In this document: positions 16,458 to 25,230 of the stretch, piece by piece
How positions within the stretch are numbered: the stretch's first letter is position 1
Layout of the letters: the number at the start of each line of letters is the position of its first letter
Assembly: GCA_026225095.1 (NCBI GenBank)
Contig: JAMFSC010000037.1
Coordinates: forward strand, 1-64,000
DNA length: 64,000 nt
From: a bacterium
Lineage (GTDB): Bacteria > Acidobacteriota > Terriglobia > Terriglobales > Acidobacteriaceae
Reading direction: 5' to 3'
Translations under genes and position numbers: made by a program
The notes under the pieces: generated by a model
What the model saw: only the letters and a program-made list of their open reading frames with translations
Database searches by the model: none
Told to the model about the DNA's origin: nothing

Positions 16458-18506
16458 TTATTTGCGGGTGAGGACGGCGCGAGTGTCCTCATCGGCGGCG
16501 ATGACGCCGGCGAGGTGCTGTAGATCGCCGTATTTTTCGGGCGGCAGGGTGAGCTGGCGGACGGTGTAGGTGCGGGCGTAGTGAAGCGTGTCGCCCTGAA
16601 GCGTGGTGGTGCTCTCGTAGGAGGCGAAGCCTACGTCGAGCTTGATGGGAAGAGGCAGATCCTCGATGGTGTAGCCTTGCGGCAGCTTGATGTCGAAGGC
16701 GTCCGTGGCCTGCATGGTTTCGCGCAGGTCGATGGGCAGGAGGCGCGGCTTGTGGTCGAGAAGGATGTTATCGGAGCCGAGAACGCGCGGGCGGATCATG
16801 AGCATCGAGCCCATATGGCGGGCAAAGCTTCCAGAGGTAATGGCGTAGGAGAGGGTTAGGTCTTTATTGAGGGCAGCTGCGTTCTCCACCTTGACGTCCT
16901 TGACGGAGTAGCCGGGCAGGTCCTGATTGAGTGCGTGGTCAAGCGCCTTCCGCTGCTCCTCGGCGTCCCCGCTGGTGTAGAGGTGCCGACGGTGTTCGGA
17001 GACGTCGCCAAAGCGCTTCTCAGTGACGGTGCCCTCGAGCGTTCCGTCGGGCTTCAGCTCGAAGCTGGCGTTACGGCGGATGGTGTTGTGATCAGGACTG
17101 AGAGTGGGAAGCTGAATGACTTGACTCTCGGGCCCTTCAAGCAGGATGCCGTAGCTTCCCTGGAGACCGTGTTCGAGCTGCCCGAAGGGAGTGAGCTCCC
17201 AGGTTGGATCGAAGATCAGGTAGCGGTGTCCATTGTTCGCCTTGACCACGCTGCGCAGGGAGGGAGACTGATAATTGTCCGGAACCTCGATGGCGGCGAT
17301 CATGTGGTTTCCGTGAATCGAGGGAGCGTCGGGATCGATGACGCCTCGTTCCGTATCGACCATCATGAGGGCGGAGTGGATCCCGACCGATGCGAGCATG
17401 GCCGAGACGAGAGTGGCCTTGTCCTTGCAATCGCCATAGTGGTTGCGAAAGATCTCGCCCGCGGGGTGAGGCTGGTAGCCGCCGATCCCCATCTCAATGA
17501 CGAAGTAGCGGACCTGGCGCTGGACGTACTCGCCGATGGCTTCGGTGCGGTCGTAGAAGTCGGTCTTACCAGCGGTGAGTTCCTGGGCCTTGGCGATGAT
17601 CTCCGGGGTCGGAACGAGGCGGTCTTTTGAGAGCTGCTGGTACCACTCGCCGATGCTCTTCCAGGTTCCGGTGGTTGCGCCGACCAGCCCGGGACCGGCG
17701 TAGTGAATCGTCATGCGGGCAGCGAGGGAGCCTTCAGCGGGCGGCAACGGGACGCGCTCGATATCGATCCCGGGCGTCTCCTTAACCTCCCAGCGATAGC
17801 GCTGGTGCTCGAGATCGATGGCCTTGGCGACGCCGTGATGGGCCCATACGATTCCATAGTTGTAACCTGGAGGAAGTTCAAGGATGAAGCTCTGGTTGAG
17901 CTTGGGAATGTTCTCCTGCAGATACCAGGTCTTCTCCGTGAGGTAAGGACGGACGACCTGGTCTGACTCGTAGGCGACGATGCCTCCGGGGTCGCGCCCG
18001 GGGGCCTTGGCGACGCGGATCTTGACATCTTCGAAGAGTGTTCCCTGCCCCGGATATCCGTAGTCGGTAATCTCTTTGTCGTTCAGGGCGTACTCATGGC
18101 CGTCCGGCCCAATGCTCCACACTTTAAGCATCCGGATCTTGGTGCCGTTGTCGAAGGGCACGGCCACGACACCCTCTTCGCGGCCACTGGGACGAAGAAT
18201 CTTCACGACGCGGCGACGATGTTCCACGGCCGAGCCATTGGGAGAGACAGTGTAAGTAGTCTCATCGAGGAGGACGACGGCCGTCGTATCAGCAGGATAA
18301 GTGGGCAGAGCCTGATGGGCGGCTTCGCTGACCCAGGGCGGCACGGATTCCGGCTTGGCGAAGGCAGGGACTACGCTGCCGGCGAGCAAGATGGAGGACA
18401 AGAGGAGAGTGTGCACGCGGATTCGGAGAGCGCAACAGGACGATGCGAGTTGAGGCGGGCACTTCACCTCCGTACGGCTTTCAGCGCTCAATCGATGATG
18501 GCCCAT
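16458..18506 (-). CDS. DUF3857/transglutaminase-like exported protein
   Basis: A 682-residue protein with the same layout as its downstream neighbour: secretion signal (hydrophobic core LLLSSILLAGSVVPAFA, residues about 33-50), DUF3857 domain, then a transglutaminase-like cysteine-protease fold. The catalytic site looks intact: GDCKDKATLVSAML with Cys360, HGNHMIAA supplying His, and FDPTWE supplying Asp. Such domains hydrolyse or cross-link peptides outside the cytoplasm, but no substrate is known for this branch. The start at 18506 has a G-rich site just upstream; a GTG at 18416 would give a shorter leader. It is 176 bp downstream of bcsC on the same strand; a functional link with cellulose is not shown. 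Confidence 0.83.
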   Translation of the reverse strand: MGHHRLSAESRTEVKCPPQLASSCCALRIRVHTLLLSSILLAGSVVPAFAKPESVPPWVSEAAHQALPTYPADTTAVVLLDETTYTVSPNGSAVEHRRRVVKILRPSGREEGVVAVPFDNGTKIRMLKVWSIGPDGHEYALNDKEITDYGYPGQGTLFEDVKIRVAKAPGRDPGGIVAYESDQVVRPYLTEKTWYLQENIPKLNQSFILELPPGYNYGIVWAHHGVAKAIDLEHQRYRWEVKETPGIDIERVPLPPAEGSLAARMTIHYAGPGLVGATTGTWKSIGEWYQQLSKDRLVPTPEIIAKAQELTAGKTDFYDRTEAIGEYVQRQVRYFVIEMGIGGYQPHPAGEIFRNHYGDCKDKATLVSAMLASVGIHSALMMVDTERGVIDPDAPSIHGNHMIAAIEVPDNYQSPSLRSVVKANNGHRYLIFDPTWELTPFGQLEHGLQGSYGILLEGPESQVIQLPTLSPDHNTIRRNASFELKPDGTLEGTVTEKRFGDVSEHRRHLYTSGDAEEQRKALDHALNQDLPGYSVKDVKVENAAALNKDLTLSYAITSGSFARHMGSMLMIRPRVLGSDNILLDHKPRLLPIDLRETMQATDAFDIKLPQGYTIEDLPLPIKLDVGFASYESTTTLQGDTLHYARTYTVRQLTLPPEKYGDLQHLAGVIAADEDTRAVLTRK

Positions 18507-18682
18507 GCAGTCCCCCGAACCCCAGAACGGACGCTGGCCTCTTGCGACGAAATCGCTGCAAACGATTCACATACAACGCCTGGGGTGTGAATCGAGTTAT
18601 ACCCGAAGCCTCATCTCGCTGCAAGCAAAACGGACGATGCCAGAGGCACGAAGGTGTTATTTACTGCCGTGGGAAGGGTAGA

Positions 18683-21600
18683 TTACGGAACGCGCAGGGG
18701 ATGAAAGCCATCCACGGGGAAGAGGCCGGTTGGGTAGCTCTCGGTCGGGTATTGCGGACGGAAGAGGTAACGGATAAAGGCCCCACCGGAGACGGTGTTG
18801 TAGTTGTTGGTGTTGTTGCCGGAGACGAAGCCGCCAACGAACCAGTGCTCGGCGATGCGGTAAGACGTCTCGGCGTTGATGCCGTAGTTTGCGCCGGTGT
18901 TGCTGTTGACGGGCAGGTAGCCGCAGGTTCGAGCGGTGATCTGGGATAGCGTGCAGCCGGAGAGGGCGCCGGTCTCGGTGGCAGGGTCGAGCGGGTAGTA
19001 GGGGGCGCTGTCTTCCTGGAAAGTCTGCAGACCGACGCTGCCCGAGATGAGGTAGTGCCAGTCCGTCTTGTAGTGACCCGTGAAGGTGACCGGGATGGCG
19101 GCCAGGAAGTAGACGTTCGGGCTGAAGTAGCCGCCGGAGCCATAGGTGAGCCCGCGCTCGTTGTGATCGAAGTGGGCGCCGTAGAACGAACCTCCGATAT
19201 TCAGGGTTCCATACTGGGGCCAGGACTTGACGCGGAAGTAGGCTCCCGCCCCGCCGTTGAAGGTCTTGTTGTCCAGGACGTGGTAACCGTTGACTGAGGC
19301 CCCGCTTCCGGAGAAGTAGAGACCAGACTTCTCGTTTCCGGCATCGAAGCGGATCCCTCCTCCGGTGGAGACCACGCCACCCCAGATATTGCCGGAGTAG
19401 ACGGGAGTCGCGGAGCCGGGATCGCGCAGACCGGCGTAGGAGAGCTGGGTCTCTTTGACCGAGTCGCGATCGGCCAGCAAGGTGAAGTGGCCGCCCACAG
19501 GCCGCCAGCGGAACCGCCCGGTAATATTGCGGACCAGGAACTCATACGGTGTATAGCCGACGGCGAGGCCCAAGTTGGTGGTCACGATCTGGCCTTCTCC
19601 GCCGACGCCGCTCGAGAACTGCTGCGCAGGCGCTACGAGCGCGTTGGCGGGAAACGTCCCGAGGATGGGAATCGTGCCGCTTGTGCCAGCGTAGGCAGCT
19701 ACGTCGATCACCCCCGAGTTCAGGAAGACCGGGCGCGCGACGATGCTCGCCCGGACGTTCTTGTCGAGTACTGCCGAGAGTTCGACGGGAGCTTCAAGGT
19801 CGGTCATCCGATCAATGCCAGCGACCCCGCTGCGGTAGCGGGCGAATCCGGTTCCCCCAACCCAGCCGCTATAGGAGGCTTCGAGGGCGGCGAGATCGCG
19901 CTCGGCCTGCTCGCGCTCGGTGAGGGGGCGAGTCGATTCCAGAGGTACCTGCGCGTCATAGCCCCCGCGTAGAGGCGGGAGGCTCTTGGCCATGAGTTGG
20001 GCGTCGGTCGGTGCGGTGAGCAGGGGGCTTACCTGGCCGGTAGCGGGAAACGGCTGAGCCGAGAGAGGCTGGGGGACCGCGGGATAGATCATCGCAGGAA
20101 GCTGCGGGGGCGGCGATGCGGCCTGCACGGGTGGAGCGGCGGGGGGGATGGACTGGCGCGGTTTCTTCGCGTTGGAGCGCCGCGTCGGCTGGGGGTACTG
20201 CTGGCTCTCGCTGTCCCCGGTCTGTTTTGGGCTCGACTCCGCCGGATGGGGACGGGCGGTGGGACGGGCGACCTGATCGGATTGGGGCCTGGCCGGGTTG
20301 TACTCGGCGTACTCGGTGGCGGGAGTGGCGTAGGTATCTTCCGCGGGCGGATTGCTCTGTCCCATCATGACCGGATTGGACTGATTGCGACGGATGGCGG
20401 AGGCACGCGCGGCGGCGAGTTCAGGACGATTCGACGTCGGCGCAGTTCGACCGTTGGGAATGTACCTTGCTGTCGGCGTAACGTCCGTGACCTCGGGGTG
20501 CGGCAAGTTGATGCGGGCGCTGTTCTCTCCGAGTTGGACAGGCACTGCCTGCTTGGTGGTCGGGACGTAGGGGACGTACGGGCCGTAGACGATGTCGGAT
20601 GGCGGATTCGCAGAAGGCTGAAGCTGATTCTGGGGTTCGGCCGTCAGGCGTTGGCCCTGATGCAACGGTTGAGTTCGTTCGGAAGAAAACAGGTGGGTCT
20701 GTGGCGAAGTCGATGTGGCTTCGATGGGACCCGGATTGTTGTAGACCCTTACCGAAGGAGCGGACTGGGAGATCGCGGAGTGACTGCGCGGCGGTAAGAC
20801 GGGAAGTACGAAGTCGTCGAGCGTGTCGGGTCGATGATTGGCAGCCTGGGGGACGTAATCCTTGAGCGTCTGGCCGTTGCTCGATGGCGCGCGGGCTGGC
20901 GAGGAACCCGGACTGCCAGTGTATGAGGGGAGGCCGGTGTTCGGTGCTCCGTTGAGTTGCACGGGGGCGGTCCCGTAGGAGTTGGCGTAGCTGGGAAGGT
21001 ACGCGCCGGTGGGCTCGACGGGAGCGACGACATCGACCGCGCCCGGGGCGAGGAGACGGGAGAGGTCCTGCGACTGGGTTGCACTGGGAAGGTGTATCTC
21101 GCTGGATGGGACGGGCCGGCTGAGTTCGTCGGCAAGCTCCGCGCCCGGGTCGGGCGGCGGCATCGCGGCGAGCGAAGCGCGGTAGTAGTCCGCGGCGCGC
21201 GAATTGTTACCGCGTGCCTGCTCGAACTTGGCCGCGAGGACGAGCATCTGGGCGTCGCGGGGATAGGCATCGAGGCCATAACGGAGCCAGGTTTCGGCGT
21301 CCCTGGTGTCGCCTGCGGCCAGGGCTGCGCCGACCGCAGCCTTGTAATCGGAGGCCGTGGTCTGGGTCATGTCCTGCGCTTTGAAGATGGCCACAGCCTG
21401 CTTTGGCATACCGGCACGAGCGTATCCGCCGGCGAGCGCCTTGATGACGCCTGGGTTATCCGGGAAGGAGCGGGCGGCGGCGTTCAGGATGGCGAGCGCG
21501 CGCCGGTTGTCACCGGTGGCGGCGACCTGGTTGGCACGGCGCACGGCCCAAGCAGCCCATTGCGTTTGGACAGTGCGGCGCTGTTCCTCCGTCAGGTCGG

Positions 21601-23875
21601 TGCGTCCGCCAAGGTTCATCAGCTGTCGGTAAAGGCCCGTGTCGTCGCCGCTGTTGAAGAGCAGCCACGCATCCTGGATATCTATATCTGCAGGCGGAGC
21701 CGAGTGGCGCAGATTGTAGTACTGCTGTACGCGGGCCAGGAAGACGGCTGCCTGACGGGGCTGCCCGAGGGAGTTGTAGACAGCGCCGACGGTCTGGAGA
21801 TACTCAGGGTCGTTCTCAAGCTGGGTACGCACAGGCGCATGGATCTGCTGGACCTCGGCCAAAGCCTCCTGGTCACGGCCGTTGGTGTGCAGGGCGGAGA
21901 GGAGACCCTTCCATGCATCGAGAAGGCCTGGATTCTGGTTGAGGATGCGCTGGTAGATGGGATACGCAAGCTGCGGGTTGTTGCGCTGGAGATAGATTCC
22001 CGCGAGCTGTAGCTGGATCGGCACCGAGACGCGCTGGCCAGAGGTGGACTGCTGGGCCGTCGCCTTTTCAAGGATATCCTGCGCGATATCGAGCTTGCCC
22101 TGCCCCTGATAGATCGCGGCGACGGTCGTCTCGAAGCCGGGGTCACGCATTGCCGTGGCATAGACGCCTGGCGGCATGGCTTCGAGGGTTTGAACTGCGT
22201 GCTGATCCTGATTCATGGCATGCTCAACTCGGACAAGACCCTGCCAGGCGCTGGTGTTCTCGAGGTCGGCGGCGAGAACCTGGCGATAGAGACCCCCGGC
22301 CTGATCAAGATGATTGGCCTGTTGGAGGAGGCTGGCGTACTGCAGCTGCGTCTCGGCGCGAAGGCCTCGCCCTCCGGTGGGGAATGGCAGGTCGAGAGCG
22401 GTCCGGAGAACGCCCTGGGCGTCGGCGTCTCGGCCGACTGCGGAGTATGCGGAGGCGAGCGTACGCAGGAATTCGGGATCGCGCATCAGCTCCGCACGGA
22501 CCGCCTTTGGGATGCGCTGATCGGTGAGGAGAGCTGCGGACGCATCCCCCGCTCCCAACTGGGCCATGATCAGACCGCGCCAGGCCGACGGCGCGCTTGG
22601 TTTCAGGCGAGTGAGGCGCTCGAAGACCTGCGCGGCGGGAGCGGACTCCTGCGACTTGAGCAGCGTGCCGCCCAGTCCCTCCAACGCTTCAGGGCTGTTG
22701 GGCCGCATGGTCAACGCAGCCTGATATTTCGTCTCGGCGGAAGCGAGATCGTTGTCGCTGAGCGCCGTCTGGCCTTCGCCCATCGTGAACCAGAAGCGTG
22801 AGGTAGCGAGGGCCGTGTTGATTCCAGGACCATTCTCTCCGAGCTGCCGGGCCTGCTCAAGAAAGCTGACGGCCCCGCCGAAGTTGGATTGCTGCATCCG
22901 AACATAACCCATGCCGGCGAGGGCCGGGCCGCTTCGGGGCTGACCAGCCAGGATGGCCTTGAACCGCATCTCCGCCTCCTGGAGGTGGTGAGCGTTCAGT
23001 GCGCGGTAGGCCGCCTGCTCTTCGAGAGTGCGAGCCCGGTTGGTCCGGATGGATTCGACCTCGTCCAGAGTGCGCGGGGCAGGTACGTGGGGCTGGTTCC
23101 TTAAAGCCTGTGCAAGCTGGGCGTCGGGATGCTTTGCAAGGTAGGCGCGGATGTCCGCGGCAGAGGTCGGGCTCTGCGCATCCCAGAGGAGCGATTGACG
23201 GAGGGCTTCCACGGCCGGCGCATCATTGGCGTAGCGTTCAAGGATCTTGCGGCCCTCGGCCCGCGTCTTGGGGTTATAGGTAAGGATGCGGCCAAGCGCG
23301 ATCTGATAGTGCGAATCCGATGGGTACTTTTCGGAGAGAGCCCGCAGCCCGGCGATCGCATGGGGCCTTCCATCCTCGGTGGCGGACTCGGTCTCATAGT
23401 ACGCCAGCGACCAGTCGCCGGGCGGGGGGTTGCCGCCGAAGACCTGACGATAGATGACCATCGCCTGGGCGTATTGTCCGGCCTGGGCTAGCTTGCCGGC
23501 CTGTTGGAGCTGCGCGTTTTGATTGGCCTGGGTCCCCATGGCCTGAACCTGGGCGATGGCTGGATCGTTGGGACTGATTGCCCGAAGGCGCTCGAGGTAG
23601 AGCGTGACCTTGGCGGTATCTCCGCTCAATTTTGCGGCCCGCGCAAGACCGCCCAGGGCCTCGGTGTTTTTGGGATCGACCAGAAGGACCTGCTGCCAGG
23701 TCTGACTCGCCATATCCGCGCGACCGCGAGCTTCGAGATTGTGTGCCTTCTCCAACAAGGTCTGGGTGGCGCTCTTGGTTGCCTGCGCAGACAGAGGAAG
23801 CGATGCGGGAAGATACGTCATCGCACCGATCAGTGCTGCGGGGGCCCAGTACCTCATGGAGAGCTTCTTCATCAT
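18683..23875 (-). CDS. bcsC: Cellulose synthase operon protein BcsC (TPR-linker-barrel)
   Basis: The outer-membrane exporter of cellulose: a periplasmic TPR scaffold leads the glucan to a 16-strand type beta-barrel. The 1730-residue product has a signal peptide (cleavage near LSAQ, residue 31), many TPR repeats to about 900, a Pro/Gln/Ser-rich low-complexity linker of nearly 400 residues (about 905-1290), and the BCSC C-terminal barrel (about 1330-1730). The terminal VPR is unusual for a barrel, which often ends in an aromatic residue. The linker makes it far longer than E. coli BcsC (1157 residues). It is the last gene of the leftward operon bcsQ-bcsAB-bcsZ-bcsC, 145 nt after bcsZ. Confidence 0.92.
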   Translation of the reverse strand: MMKKLSMRYWAPAALIGAMTYLPASLPLSAQATKSATQTLLEKAHNLEARGRADMASQTWQQVLLVDPKNTEALGGLARAAKLSGDTAKVTLYLERLRAISPNDPAIAQVQAMGTQANQNAQLQQAGKLAQAGQYAQAMVIYRQVFGGNPPPGDWSLAYYETESATEDGRPHAIAGLRALSEKYPSDSHYQIALGRILTYNPKTRAEGRKILERYANDAPAVEALRQSLLWDAQSPTSAADIRAYLAKHPDAQLAQALRNQPHVPAPRTLDEVESIRTNRARTLEEQAAYRALNAHHLQEAEMRFKAILAGQPRSGPALAGMGYVRMQQSNFGGAVSFLEQARQLGENGPGINTALATSRFWFTMGEGQTALSDNDLASAETKYQAALTMRPNSPEALEGLGGTLLKSQESAPAAQVFERLTRLKPSAPSAWRGLIMAQLGAGDASAALLTDQRIPKAVRAELMRDPEFLRTLASAYSAVGRDADAQGVLRTALDLPFPTGGRGLRAETQLQYASLLQQANHLDQAGGLYRQVLAADLENTSAWQGLVRVEHAMNQDQHAVQTLEAMPPGVYATAMRDPGFETTVAAIYQGQGKLDIAQDILEKATAQQSTSGQRVSVPIQLQLAGIYLQRNNPQLAYPIYQRILNQNPGLLDAWKGLLSALHTNGRDQEALAEVQQIHAPVRTQLENDPEYLQTVGAVYNSLGQPRQAAVFLARVQQYYNLRHSAPPADIDIQDAWLLFNSGDDTGLYRQLMNLGGRTDLTEEQRRTVQTQWAAWAVRRANQVAATGDNRRALAILNAAARSFPDNPGVIKALAGGYARAGMPKQAVAIFKAQDMTQTTASDYKAAVGAALAAGDTRDAETWLRYGLDAYPRDAQMLVLAAKFEQARGNNSRAADYYRASLAAMPPPDPGAELADELSRPVPSSEIHLPSATQSQDLSRLLAPGAVDVVAPVEPTGAYLPSYANSYGTAPVQLNGAPNTGLPSYTGSPGSSPARAPSSNGQTLKDYVPQAANHRPDTLDDFVLPVLPPRSHSAISQSAPSVRVYNNPGPIEATSTSPQTHLFSSERTQPLHQGQRLTAEPQNQLQPSANPPSDIVYGPYVPYVPTTKQAVPVQLGENSARINLPHPEVTDVTPTARYIPNGRTAPTSNRPELAAARASAIRRNQSNPVMMGQSNPPAEDTYATPATEYAEYNPARPQSDQVARPTARPHPAESSPKQTGDSESQQYPQPTRRSNAKKPRQSIPPAAPPVQAASPPPQLPAMIYPAVPQPLSAQPFPATGQVSPLLTAPTDAQLMAKSLPPLRGGYDAQVPLESTRPLTEREQAERDLAALEASYSGWVGGTGFARYRSGVAGIDRMTDLEAPVELSAVLDKNVRASIVARPVFLNSGVIDVAAYAGTSGTIPILGTFPANALVAPAQQFSSGVGGEGQIVTTNLGLAVGYTPYEFLVRNITGRFRWRPVGGHFTLLADRDSVKETQLSYAGLRDPGSATPVYSGNIWGGVVSTGGGIRFDAGNEKSGLYFSGSGASVNGYHVLDNKTFNGGAGAYFRVKSWPQYGTLNIGGSFYGAHFDHNERGLTYGSGGYFSPNVYFLAAIPVTFTGHYKTDWHYLISGSVGLQTFQEDSAPYYPLDPATETGALSGCTLSQITARTCGYLPVNSNTGANYGINAETSYRIAEHWFVGGFVSGNNTNNYNTVSGGAFIRYLFRPQYPTESYPTGLFPVDGFHPLRVP

Positions 23876-24020
23876 AGTTTGAGGTTCTAACCTTGAAAGA
23901 CGAAGCGCAAAGCGGAAGCACGCCGATCCCTTTGAGACTAACGCCTTTCCGATGCCCTGTGAACCCTTTTCGCCCTTGACCGATCAAGCACCTCCCAATC
24001 GATGAGGGTAGATGAATCCT

Positions 24021-25217
24021 CTATTTCCAGGGGAGGTTCAGGCGTCCGTCGCGGTCGAAGCGAAAGCGCTGGTCACTCCAGCCAGTGGAGAAGAGCGCCA
24101 GATTCTGATCGTAGTAGCTGGCGTCCTTGCCGTAGAGGCCACTTGCCGGATCCCGGAGCGCGATGAGCCGGTTGGCCTGGGTCTTCTCCTCGGTGGTTAG
24201 GTTAACGCCGTGAAGATAGGGCACCGCGGCAGCAGAGAACCCGACTGGAGCATCTGCCCCGAGGACCACACCCGTGGCGCTGACCTGGAGCGGCGGAGTG
24301 ACGTTCTTCTGGAGATATGCGGCCATCCCGGCGGTGTCCTTGAGAAGCTTCCGCCGCGACGGGGTTGCGGGGTCAGAGAGGCCGAGCCAGAGATACACGC
24401 GAATAGCGTCGTAGCTGCCCACCGGGGGCACGTCGACCTTCCCCGCGGCAAGCTGCGCAGGTGACGGAGACGCATGGATGCCGTCGCCGGCGGAGATCCA
24501 GTCCATGGCGAAGCCGGCGCTTGAGGATTGGGAGAGCATCGTGTGGAGCGATTCCACCAGTTGTACCCATGGCTCCTGCGGCATCGTCCTGGCGAGGCGG
24601 GTCAGGATCGGCAGGGGAAGGTAGCTGGGGTTGAGTATCCAGGTCCTGGGGTTGGGATGAAAGCCCCGCGGTCCCGGCAGAAGCGTCGCACCAAGGCCGG
24701 GGATGACGACGATCTCTTCCTGCGCGATGCGGGATGCCATTAGAGTGCCAAGCTTCTCGTATCGAGGATCGTGCCAGAGGCGCCCAGCCTCAAGCAGCGT
24801 GTAAGCGATCCAGAGATCGGCGTCCGCTGCGGGGTTTGGATCGAGTGTCTTCCATGTCCCGTCAGGGCTCTTGCCCCAGTTCCATGCGGGCAGGTGCAGG
24901 GTCAGATCACCGATGGCGAGATTGGCCTCGGTCCAACCCAGGATCCTGGCAAAGCGCGGCTTGTCGTTCGCGACCAGAGCGAAGAATAACGCGTAGGACT
25001 GGCCCTCACTGGTGGTGCGCTCCTGAGCGTCATGGTCAATGACGCGGCCCTGCTGGTCGATGAAGCGCTTGCTATATTGCTCCCACTGAGGCCATGGCTG
25101 CTGCGCCCTGCAGCCGGGCTCGGACCAGACCACGCAGGTGAGAAGTACGGTCAGTGCTCCACGCGACAGCCTCCTGGGTATCATCGATCTGGGCTCTCCT
25201 GATGTGGTGGGATCCAT
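24021..25217 (-). CDS. bcsZ: Periplasmic endo-1,4-beta-glucanase, GH8 (BcsZ)
   Basis: Family 8 glycoside hydrolase that trims or edits nascent cellulose in the periplasm and is needed for normal export. The 398-residue product has a signal peptide (ALTVLLTCVVWSEPGCRAQ), the N-terminal catalytic-acid segment RTTSEGQSYALFFALV with Glu71, the NPAADADLWIAYTLLEA segment with the conserved substrate-binding Asp pair, and NPSYLPLPIL. The ATG at 25217 has AGAGG ten nt upstream; an ATG at 25184 with GGAG upstream is an alternative. It begins 13 nt after the bcsAB stop, fitting cotranscription. Confidence 0.93.
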   Translation of the reverse strand: MDPTTSGEPRSMIPRRLSRGALTVLLTCVVWSEPGCRAQQPWPQWEQYSKRFIDQQGRVIDHDAQERTTSEGQSYALFFALVANDKPRFARILGWTEANLAIGDLTLHLPAWNWGKSPDGTWKTLDPNPAADADLWIAYTLLEAGRLWHDPRYEKLGTLMASRIAQEEIVVIPGLGATLLPGPRGFHPNPRTWILNPSYLPLPILTRLARTMPQEPWVQLVESLHTMLSQSSSAGFAMDWISAGDGIHASPSPAQLAAGKVDVPPVGSYDAIRVYLWLGLSDPATPSRRKLLKDTAGMAAYLQKNVTPPLQVSATGVVLGADAPVGFSAAAVPYLHGVNLTTEEKTQANRLIALRDPASGLYGKDASYYDQNLALFSTGWSDQRFRFDRDGRLNLPWK

Positions 25218-25230
25218 AAGGCGGAAACCT

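Noticed and set aside
20116-21165. Plus-strand frames in the bcsC linker region
   Set aside because: Low-complexity DNA gives open frames on several strands; the bcsC frame runs through with known domains on both sides.
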